A stretch of DNA of 64,000 nt. Source: Ixodes scapularis (lineage: Eukaryota > Arthropoda > Arachnida > Ixodida > Ixodidae). Every line of letters begins with the position of its first letter. Positions within the stretch are counted from its first letter, which is position 1. The notes beneath the pieces are model-generated. The model made no database searches, was not told the origin of the DNA, and worked only from the letters and a program-made list of their open reading frames with translations. Made by a program: the position numbers and the translations under genes. The DNA lies in the NCBI RefSeq assembly GCF_016920785.2, contig NW_024609846.1, positions 86,065,816 to 86,129,815 of the forward strand. The letters are read 5' to 3'. Of this stretch, positions 37,601 through 49,600 are shown in pieces.

Positions 37601-40600
37601 GCGACAGGGACGAGAGTCAGAAGGTGCGACGGAGATTTCTCACTGTCGCTCGTCGCATCGATCGGTGTTTGGATTTCTAGAAAAAGTCCTCATCGCCTTC
37701 GTCGCTTGCTCACGCCACTTTCATGCGGCTTGCCTCATCATGCGACTGACCGAGCGACAGCGAAGCGGGTCGACGTCGCCTGTCGCGTCTCACGGCAAAT
37801 CGCTTACAGGCAGGTTATACTTAAAACAGTGGTTCATAATGGAGGCAACAGGAACGTACGTTTAGAGAGAAACTACTGCTACCGATGATGACAATCATTG
37901 TCTAGGAGAAGAGAGTACGTATTGCCATCTTGCGGGCAGGTATGGCAGGTGTGCCGGCGCGTTGTGGGACGCCTATGAAGGGAATCCCGCGCCACAACAC
38001 CGTAACAACTATTCAAAATTATTCGGTAAATATTCGAAACTTTTCAAAATTATTATTCGATTCGATTAACGAATCGAATAAGGTAATATTCGATTCGTTA
38101 CTCGAAACTGGCGAATATTCGCACACCCCTAAACCTTTGTTTTGGTGGGGTTTAAAACGAGTGAGTTCGCACAGCACCACAAACGAATTGCGTCAATATC
38201 CTTTTGTGACAATTCACAGTCCACAGGCGTATGGATACCACGATACATTTTCACGTTATCAGCATACCGAAGCATCATTCAGTTACGCGCACTACTTACA
38301 AGATAATTTACAAAAGTATTAAAAAGCAAAGGCTCATGGATCGACCCTTGTGGTACCCCATAGTTCAACAAATAAGGAAATGATTTGCATCCTAAGTAGG
38401 AAACCATGTTTGAGCGTTCACCAAGTTAACTATACTTCGTTTCAACTTAGGTCCGAGCGCGGCCGATGTTATGAGCCGAAGGGCCAGTCAAACAGCGAAA
38501 AAGGCGCAACGTCATGGCGTGCTCTCTGCACCTAAGAGGACCAGATTTTGTTCACCGTCTCTCTGTGAGTGCTCGCCCGCCGGCTTGTCCTGTCAAGCGA
38601 AAAAAAAAAAACACGCCATGACGTTGCGCTTTGTATGCCGTTTGATTGGCCCTTCCGCTCATAACATCGGCTGCGCTCGTACCTAAGGTGAAACGAAGTA
38701 TAGCAAACCAATCGCAGAAACCTGAAGAAAGACCCACGTGTAACAGCTTCGACAGCAATAAATTGTGATCTACGAGGTCAAACGCCTTCGAACACTCAAA
38801 ATGCACAGCATCAACTTGACCACGCGACCCAACTATGGGTTTCGCGAACTCCAAAAGGTTAAAATATTTGTTTTAACCAATCGTCCACGACAAAAATCGT
38901 GCTCAGACGCTTAAGGGATGGTAAACCGAAAATTGGATTAAAAAAAAAAAAAAAACAATGCTGGAGATGTAGGCGGGACGCTACAATCCCTACAACACTA
39001 CTAGTAAGGCGATATCTCAAATGGACGGCCGTATTTTTGGAAAAAAAAGTCGAGATTGAACCAGGCCGACGGGGCGCGTGACGTCAAAATACCTAATTTC
39101 CTCCTCTCTTCGCTTCGCTCCCTCAAGGACGCGAGGCGGAGAAGACGCGAGGCCGTTCCCTCTCCTTCTCGGAGAAACATGACGTCAACATTCCTCATTC
39201 CTGCCAAATGCGCCTCTTTTTTTTTAAAATACGGTCATCCGTTCGAGATATCGCTGCATGAGTGATGTTTTGGTGTTTGTACCATCCCGTTGCACGCTTT
39301 TGCCGCGTGTTTTGGGGAATCCAGATTTCGGTTCAGCATCCCTTTAAAAACGACTTTTTCAGAAAACTTTCGAAAAGCAGAAAGCAATGCACTTAGTCTG
39401 TAGTTATCGATACACGTGGAGCTTCCAGATTTGCGTACAGGCACAACCAAAGCAGCTTTCCAGGCCGAAGCACATGTACTTGCTATTAAGGACATGCTAA
39501 AAACGTGACGCAGTACAGAGGCCAAGATATAAGAGCACCCTTTAACAATAAAGGCCGGGATACCACCTTCCCCAGATGAATTTTTCGGGGCAAGTTCGTT
39601 TATGGACGGGACGACGTCATCAATAGTTAATAAAGGAATTGATATCAGAAAGGGATTTTCAGAACACAGGGTTGCGTTGTTGGACTGGGGGACATTGGGG
39701 GTTTCTTATTGATGAGAAGTGTTTTACAAAAAGATTGCACACACTGAATGAGTCAGACATGACCTGTCTGAGTCTTCCAAGTTTTAGCATTCGCTCTACT
39801 GGTTAGCCTACATACCTAAAATATTTCCAGAGGCGGTCGGGACAGAGCTTAAAGTCAGACTCAGCGGAGTCCTGCAGTTGGCATTTATCTCTTTTAATTA
39901 AACGCTTCACGGCAGAGCGATACTCCTTAAATAAAGAGTCATTTGTCCAAGCCAGACGACGTATACCTTTTGTGATAACGCGATTTCAAAGTCAGTGCCC
40001 GCCGAAGATCACGTGAAAACCACCAAAAAAATTTGCTTCGGCTACCACGTTTCATCGGTATAAAGCGGTTCATAGCAAACTTTAAAAGATCTGCCAGTTG
40101 AGAGACGGCACTCTCAACATCAGCACATTCGTAAAGAGTATTTCAGTTAATATCGCTCAAATGCGCCTAGAGTCCGAGGTAGTCACCACGAGCGTAGTAA
40201 AACATCGAAGCCTACGCATCCGATCTGACAATAAAGGGACATGAATCCACTACTGAAAATGTCGGATGCCTCTTGTTAACACGAACGACTGGTTAGGCAA
40301 CAACGCTCTGCGAGGCCACTCCGATGTTCGTTATGCACGGGTGAAGGACTTTACCGGCAGCATTTAGAGCACAACTAATTTGTTGAAAACCATTAGAATT
40401 CGCGAAATGAAGTAGCTCCTGTTCACACCCACTGCTCAAATCTGCACTGGGCATGTTCAAATCCCCGTTAATTCCAGGTATATTAAAGTCACCTAATATA
40501 AAACGTCGTAATTAGGAAAAACGACCAAATTAGATCGAGATTGGGCTGAGAGCATGACCTAGCGTGGTAGAAATGGAACGAGGCGCAAAGTGATAGTTTT

Positions 40601-43600
40601 AAATAAGCAAATTAGGTCTGTTCGTGGCTCAAACTTCAGTCCAAACGCATTCGTTTATCTTAAGGTCAGACTGCGAAAGCACGGTAAGGATTTACCTACA
40701 GTCGTAAACACGCCTCCCCCGAGGGTGGAGGAGGAACCTGTCGAATCCCGGTCATATCTAAAAGCCTGGTAATCGGAACTAAAGCACTCAGAACCAGATA
40801 TAGAACTGGTTAGCCAAGTTCAGGGATACATAAAATATCAAAATTCGAGGCCAAAATTGATGTAAAAAAAGATATCAGACTTTGTCCGCAAACCACGCAT
40901 ATTCTGTTAAGAGATTTGTGTGCTATTCATTGTGATAGGTTATAGGTTATAGCGCGATATCTCAAGTCTCGGAAGATGCAGAATCTACAAGCGCACCCTA
41001 AAAAGTCCTAAACAAGTACCCTCGGGCCACACGCAGGCATCGTTGATACGATTAAAGTTATCAACGGTGGTGCTTATGTGAAACTAAGCATAGGTGTCAT
41101 ATTTGCTACGAAGTTTCTTGCAAGTGAAAGAGCTCAGCTCCGAAATGGAGGACACAAGTTCACTTGGCTCTTCATATGTAGTAGACAGATTTAGCCTCGA
41201 GATGAACAGGGCACGTCTGGCAGGTGGTCGAGGCACAGGAGGCACAGGTGCGTTCTTGCGCGCACCCATTCCTGACGGAGGACGACGCTTGCTATAATTG
41301 ACAATCTTGTACCCATCGCCCGGTTGATCCAGTATTTCCGCTTTTTCGACATCACCCGAACTCGGCGTGGCGGGGTGGGAGGACCAGCTGCGTCTTGTCG
41401 GTGCCCAGCGGAACCTGACGCTGCCACCTCGTTCCTCGATTGAGGAAGACGAGCAGAAGAAAAGGCGTTACAAGGAAGGATTCCTACTGTGCAGGTAGTT
41501 GGTTGCTTTCCAGATGGCATTGTACCACTCTGCCATGGCTTTTCACGCCAACTACGCCGCACTCTTGAGCATGGCAGCTGTAACCTTGTCCGCTCCAGGG
41601 GCACCCTAGCTTCTGTATTGCTGGATCCCTGCATTCAGTTCCAATTCTGTAAACAAGCCATCTCTGGGGTATTGAGATGGTCGGGTGTGTTTTGTTTTGT
41701 ACGTGATAAGTGAACATTATTACAGGCGTTTGCTGCTGTAGAAAAAAGATTTGGTCAGGGTTATCCAGCACGGTTTCCGCGTACCCGTTCGTCTCGAGGG
41801 TTATAGAGGGTACCGGACTCGCTTCCTTCATTTTAGCGGACATCGCACGAAGGGCCTTTACATGTCGCTGATGGCCGCATTGCGATACACTCAGTTTTTG
41901 AGCCATTTCATAGTATCTATAAAGTCACGTACAGTTTTGCCTCCTTCGTTAGCCTGCTAAATTTTCTAAGGAGCCTTCGTTTCTTGGTAGCTCTATGCTT
42001 TTAGATATGCGCTTGACACAGAGGTACAGCAGACGCGTGTCTGTTCAATACCATCTAGAAAAAAGAAAGGGCTCCGACCGCATCAATCTTCCTTCGTGGA
42101 ACGTCATCATAGTCGGAAGGCGGCAACTTGGACCCGAGCCCAATGCCTAGCCTCGCTCGATGCGCTGATTGGACGCGAGGATCAGCCGAGCACTAACGCA
42201 GCAATCGTATCCAATCTGTCTTTGTTCAGTCTCACTGTGATGACGTCAACATTCTAGTGTATAGGCTTTGATCATTCTAGGTGCTGTTGGTCGGGTGCGG
42301 GACGTCTTCTTCCACCTTTTTTCAGACCAATGATCTCTACTATAGGTGGCTGAATGGCGCTTAGCTACTCTCTGAGCCTGGCGCAAGTGAAGCCACCGGA
42401 AGTTCGATGCCTGTCCAGGAAGACGGGTGAGCGGTGGGCTTTTTATTGCAGTCAATCGATATTTTAGTCCATGCTTTTTTCTGTCTTTAATTGGGTTTTA
42501 ATACTCCCGTTCTGGATTAAATCCCGAGAATAAGGCATTTGAATGTGGGACATACGCACAATTGATAAACTAGAATCTCAAAATTTTCCCATCGAAGGGC
42601 TTCCCGGGAGTCTTCCCGGTTCCCCATGCACTGTTACTCCGCAACAAGCAGGCTCTCTTGGGATGACAAGAAAAAACCCAGCGCCACGAACGCTGTTCGA
42701 GCAAGCACTTGGAAGAGTTCAAAAGCGTGTGAAGCGCACACTTTCGGGACAAGCGGTTACTTCCGGTAGCTTCATACCTGTCTGCTCAACGCGCCACCCA
42801 GCCCCTTACAGTAGAGATCAGTGTTTCCGACCGTGACCAGCTCTTTAGGCGGTACTAGAATTTGGGATATCATGCTAGGATCTAAGGGTTCCTCTCCCTG
42901 GTCCTCAAGGTTATTGAAAAATGCATTCCATATTACAGTCGTCGTCGTCTTACATTTTTTTTTATTTCATTTCTTTGCGGTAGTTTCATATTCCATCGTG
43001 ATAGGGAAGTGGTCGCTTTTCTATGAGTCCTTTCCCACCAACCTTTTTATTCTGGCGAGCGTTTCTCTCGAATGTAGCGTAACGTTAATATCAGATTTAC
43101 TTTGCTTACTGGAGTGTGCGTACCTTGTAATAATACTGGCCAGCGTTCTTCACTGATAGCATGGCAGCTGTTACCAGCTTCTCTCACCGATGTTTTGTGC
43201 TTTCTTCTTCAGGGTAAATTTGTCATCCATGTGGGTGTTGAGATCGCTGCAAATGATGATCAGATCATCCTTATCCTGATGCCTGAGATACGTAATCCAG
43301 ATGTGATCGTTTTCTCTGGTGGGCCGTTAGTTACCCCCTAGGACACCGTCAGCCTCCTGTCCTTGTTGAGTAAGGCGACTCGAACGGCAACCACTTCTTG
43401 TGTTTCGGTGCACCCCTTCGTGGTGTCTATCGGAATGTGCGGTGGCTTGTTGATTTCAAAGAATCTGACCTGAGCCTGGGTCGTGAAGAGGGGGGAGGGA
43501 TTGGAGAGGGGGGAGTCGCAATTAGTGTTTGCCCTTTTCTTTCCAGTTGATATGTATTCTATGGGCGGTTGACAGTATGTCTTAAAGCGCGATACCGCAA

Positions 43601-46600
43601 CTTTATCCGACGTGGTTCCCTGTAAGAAAAAGATTTACATAGTTTTTGCTCCCTACTCACTGGCTTAGTTCTGGTTTCCATCGTGGTAGACTTCTGCGAT
43701 ACCATTGGAAAATCTTGGTCATTTTTGAAAAGGTTTACCCACCTTTGAATATACATCCGGAGACCCTCTGCAATTGATGCATATACGCCATTTGCACCTG
43801 CTGTTGCCACTGAAGTATTCGCTGGATCAACATTTGTGCACCAAGGCAGCGTTTTATTGGCCGTCTCCTGGTGAATTGGCTTTAATGTTTGTAGTGTTCC
43901 ATTAATGTTTGCCTCCTGCTGTAGAGTCCTTCGTATCTCCGTTATGGCATCTATTTGCTTTTTGATAACCGCTATTCTATTTTCCCATCTTGCCACATTG
44001 TCCGCAAGTTCCTTCTTCGGTCGTTTGGGCTCCTGCGCTTATATCTGTACTTCTTCGTGGTTGGCTCTCTCTTGGTCTCCAATGGTTTGTATTTTTCTTG
44101 CCACGCTTTAGCTGTGGGTTTGCTGTCAAGAATATATCACCTCGTGTCACGTGCAGCCAGAGGTTAAGTAAATTTTGTAGCCGACCCTGACCGCTGTCTA
44201 CTTGTGCACCTGGATGTTCCGCATGGTAAGGAGGCCGCGTTCTAAAAGTCCTGCGGTGGCTGAAACTCGAATTTTGGGGGTGCCTATTTTTTCCGGAATC
44301 TGGATGTATCTAGGGGTATCCACTGGATCTTGTATTGCGCCAGTTTTGATTAACCTTTATTTCGCACATCAGGACCGGAACCTCTTACAGCGCTTACATG
44401 CTTCTATTGTTGTGAAGGTGTTTCGCTTTTTGGACGACTTCTTGATTATCCTAGATTGCAAAGCTAAAGACTTTCAGCTTATGATGGCTAACGTTCTTTC
44501 GTGTTTTAAGACATATATAGATCCACAAAAAGTAACGCATAAACTTCCCACAGAAGGCTCCTTGCGATTTTAAAACCTTCGATTAATATTTGCGGATTAG
44601 CATGTATGCTGGTCATACGAACCAAGAGGAAAGAAACAACTCCTTCCGTTCAGATCGGCACACTCTATGCTAGTGAAGAAAGGTATTGTTAGGTTATTTC
44701 TCATGAATGCTCTTAAAAGTCATGTCTTCATTCTCTTAGAGGTAGCTTCAATTCACAGATTAGCAGGTTAAAGTCAGCGGGGCACCCTAGTTCCTTACTG
44801 ACGACTGCAGCAGGAGATGTTTTAAAGAAAATTAGTTGGGATAATCAAGCAATGAGCAAAGAGATCAAAAAAGAAAAAGACGGCTGTTGTTTTATATATA
44901 CATAATGCGTCACACGAACTGAAGAGGAGAGGTAACCGTATCAACATCAACGTAGCCTTTTCTGCACCAAAGCTTCTGAGCTTATGCAGGAAAGTCAATG
45001 TGTCAGCACACCGTCAAGCTTGGTTTACAAAAAAACACAAGAGCCTTGTTACTTGCATCGAGGGGCTAGTTTATTCTATTCTACTCTCATGTGGTAGAGA
45101 ATATATAGGACAATCGGCGGGTGTTTAAACGATCACTTAAGAGAGCACTTTTATAACACCCACGGAGTCGTTTCGCGACACCGGGAATACACTGTATGGA
45201 TTGTGGATGCGTTCCGAATTTTGAAAAATGTTCTGTAATTGGGGACGAGATCGAACAGTCACGCCTCTGGCGGCACGCTTCAGCTGTGGGGACAACAAAC
45301 CGATTTTTCTTGTTTGTTTTTGATCAGCGATATCGATGGTGATGATGCGAATAGCCGCTCTTCGCGCAACCAAAGCACTGGTAAGAGTGAAGCGCTCGTG
45401 TCCAGACCGTACATGGCGAGGATCAATTACTTTGCTATTTTGTGTTAGTAAACACCGGACTGTGGGGACAACAAGCTCGATAAAGCTCCCCCTATAGTTC
45501 GATCTCCTGCCCAATAGGAAGAAGTCGGGGCCCGCTGGCCAGAAAGATAATAAAAGCTAAAAAAATAGCGCTTAGCGCTTTTCGCTGACAAGTGTGTTTG
45601 TAGTCCGTCCTTAACCTTGCCTCAAGAAAAGCTTAAATTTTTATGCTGGAAATTGCGGTGAGGCTTCAAAAGCATATATTTAGAAGCGGTTCCTGTATTC
45701 GTGCTATTATGCTGGTCATGGAGATTGGGAGAGTCGACCCAATGACAAGAACAAAGAAATAACAGAATACAAAACGAGTTGTAAGTCAGCGCACGTGTTT
45801 GTCCTTTTGTGTGTCGCTGTGTCCGATTTATCTTGTGCTGTTAACCTTAGAGCAAAGTATTCACACGGATGCTGCCTGTTCTTCGCGAAAACAGCGCAGA
45901 TGGGACGGTTTTGTTAACTTTGGGCAGACGGCGTCACAGCAGCTCCAAAAAAAGAAACGAACCTTAAGAGAAGTAAGACAAGTGAACTTAAGTTTATCTA
46001 CTAACGCTAGCGATCGCCGCCACGCAGGAAGAACGGCGGTTTGAGAGGAATTCTGGAGTGTTTTGGTAAAAGGTGGTCGAAACATTCTAGTGAGCGAGTT
46101 TTTCAAATTTTTGTCGCATTTTATGGACAAACACAGCACTTTATTACCTCGGAGACTTTGGGCCTAAATGTCGACTTGGATTTCCAAAGCATACCTTCCA
46201 ACATGGAGCAGGCCCCGCCGAGTATTGCCCTCCGGCAACACCGATGCAAGCTAGCTTTAGATTACTCGTGCCAACGGCACCCAATTCTCAAGGCAACTGG
46301 CTTATGCACGCTCGAAGGACCTAGGACATGGTCCATTAAGGAGCTTCAACGACTTGGAACGCCCCAGCGTTTAGCCCGCAACCGAAGACCCAGCAGGAGC
46401 AGAGCCGCAAGCACACGTGCGAGGCTGGAGCAGCTGCGCGATAGTGTGACACCACGGACCCTGCATACCCGGAAGCGGAGAAGAGACCTAGGTCTAAAAT
46501 GTTGAGTACCGCCTAGGCCGAAAGCTCTGAAGCGAATTTCGAAGACAGTAAAATGAACACCACGCAAGTGGAACCTTCGTTGGTTTCTACTGAGAACCCA

Positions 46601-49600
46601 CCGTACACGAGTAATTTCGTAGCTGCTGCGGACGGGAAAGGCGGCTTAGGGCGAGAAGCATACTACCAAAACCGAAGGCTGCGAAGGCAGTGAAAGTCGT
46701 CGGAGTCTGCTCCTTTGAGCGGAACCAATGCCATTTTCGTATCGGTCTCGGTAACGACGGCGTCCACTCCTACGAGCAGCGGAATCAGCTTTGAATGCTC
46801 CCCTCAAGCGAGCATGCCTAACGCGGACCCCGAAGTGAGGTACGTGATAGTTCCTTAACGCGGACCCCGAAGTGAGGTACGTGATAGTTCCTTGTCCCAG
46901 AGAGACGTTTGATATTTCGGTTATCCCGCTGGGCTGCATTCAAAGGAATGTAGCCCAGCGGCTAGAGAAAAATAACATGCACAGGCCGGTGTTTAGAAAA
47001 TCACAAAGGACCAACGGCGAGACAGTTACGGTGCGTTACCGTTTAAACTACACACACACACATCACAGCCCACGCACCGCTATACTACGGAAACTCAAAG
47101 CGAAGATCAACCGGCGACGGCAGAGCGGCAACTGAGCACGGCCTCATTCCACCGCGCGCGGCACAACGAAACCCAAGAAACTTAACGTTACCAAGATTAC
47201 CAGACGACGAAGTAGTTTCGCATGTCTTAGATTCCCACAATGAATGGGCCGAAGTTTGGAAAACGTCGCACGATCCTTTTTGAGCCGTATAATTTCGTGC
47301 TTCTTATTGCCTCTTTTGGAAGAAGTGAAAAGCGGCCATGTAGCGTTAGCGTCATTTCAGGCAGTGCATATCGATATATATTTTTATTAATAAAACCTTT
47401 CTACTTAGTGCATTTCTTTCTTTTTTGGCTGTTGGGTGAGGAGAAATTAGTATTTTTCAACCAAGTTGGGCCTGCAGAAAAAAAAAAAGCTGCATCAATA
47501 GGTTTCTTTTTTTTATCAATGATTTTACGTTAATATGTGGCAGTTCGAGGAGCTAAAAAAATAGAGATATTTTCAACTGGAAAATATTCCACTCAGAAGC
47601 CGACACATCTGCAATGGAAAGCTGCATTCTAGGGGTTTATTGATAAACAAACGAAGTACTACTTCTGATAAGCCCCAATAAAAAACCGTTAACTAATTTG
47701 AACAAAATGATTGGCTTTTACGCCCGTTCAGAAATCTCAGTAGTAAAGGCCGGGGGGGGGGGGGGGGAGCGAGATTTAATAACATAGGTCGGAGATACAT
47801 TTAAAGGAACTCTCGCTGAGACCCCGAGGCAAAGCTTTACGAAGGCGTACCACACTTAAGGCTTTCTTGAAGGCGCTAAAGTTGAAGGAAATACACTGAC
47901 CCTTGCTGTCGTCATAACTCACGCTCATAATATTTTAATTCGTCGTGCACTTCTCAGAGAATAAAACAAAATATCGTAACTTTATGAGAACGGCGTGAAA
48001 GATGCTGGCAGTCTAAAACACAACGATTCAAAAAATGACACAAGAATGCGCACCGATGAGTCCCAATTTTCGCGGTAGTTTTGCTTCGGTCAGCACAGAA
48101 AGGGTTAAATCTGCTACTGCTCTTGTGATGATCGATTCCCAAGGCAATTAACAAACAAGCGCAGTTTGAGTTTCACATATTATCAAGATAATCGCACACG
48201 TGTTGACGTATTCTGCTCGTGAATTTATATATTAAAGAATTGCAGCAAATATATTGCCGCTTGCGGAGCGGGCTTGGAAGCACATGTGACTGTCACTGGG
48301 AGAGGCGGGGCTTGAAGCCCAGAAAAGTATTTTTAAAATCGATAATATTTAGAACTACTTTGGCTGCCGTATAGTGTACACATACCCATGCTACTGCGTT
48401 TGAGCTCCTCAACAACGGGGTTTGAAGGGCGGAATACAGCATTTTTTGAAGTATAGAACTTCTTGATGTGTTCTATGTCGCTCATGATGACCAGGTTAGC
48501 CCTCCCATTTTTCAATCTGTAAACAAATAATAATTTTTGGTTAATATCATTAATACATTGAAACAATCCCAATGCGAAATGAAGTTGTATAAAGCACCCA
48601 TTTAAGTTGCTGCCGAAAAGATCCTGTCGATGCTCAGTCTATAAAAAACAATTAACTTCCTGTCCTTTGCAGTTTGTATTTTTCTTTTGAATTTTACAAG
48701 CTTTTAGTGAATTTGTGAGCGTCCTTTATAACTAATTGACATCAATCATTTAAAGGATCCGTATTCTAGGACAAAAGGTATATAATTATGCGCGCACTTA
48801 TGCACCAACCCTAGCGCCATCTACGGACCTAGTAAACAAAGTCATAATAAACTACATTGTGCATGAGGAATTCGCTTTGTCATTCAGGGGTGTTGAAATT
48901 AAAAATGGTACCGAATTGAAATAGTAGTAAGTATCAAATTTTACTCCAGTCAAAATATCACTGATTTCTAGCACCACCTTTTTAATACCCCCGCTAATCA
49001 TTACGCCGTCTAAAATAGTAAGAAGCTTATCACACAGGTTACTTATTAAGGATAATTTACACAGAACCTCAGTCACCGCTAACTCTTTCTGTACTCTTCG
49101 GTTTTATACATTTATGTCTAGAGCACCCAAAACAAACCTAGTTGTAGGACGAAACACCAAGATTATATCTGATATAGAAGAAATATATATCTTGCAATTC
49201 ATCAAATTCAGTCAAGTATTTCGGAATCAGGCACGATATCAGTAAGATTCGGGCTGGAATATGGTCGATTTAAATAAAAAAAAAAATAGGTATTTTTCTT
49301 AAACTTAGGAATTATTAATTAAAAATAAACAAAAATTTGTTTTATTCTATATTTTCGCCTACACTCTTTTTACGCCGGCTAAAACGTGTAACACCGATTA
49401 ACAAAGCCAGACGCTTCCTGCTTGCCGTAGAGAGTAAACTTTTAACACAAAATCTTGGCTTCATTTTATGCAGGTACGTTACGCCTCAGCGTCACAAAAA
49501 AAAAAACAAAAAAAAACGTCACGCCGACTTTAAAGGCTTTGGAGTCTTTCGAGTCGGGCAGCGTGCGCAATTCGCTGACCAGGGCATGAAAAACCTTTCC

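Noticed and set aside
46041..46505. 154-codon plus-strand frame with arginine-rich end
   Set aside because: No recognisable family, no splice or promoter context; composition alone is not enough to call a gene.
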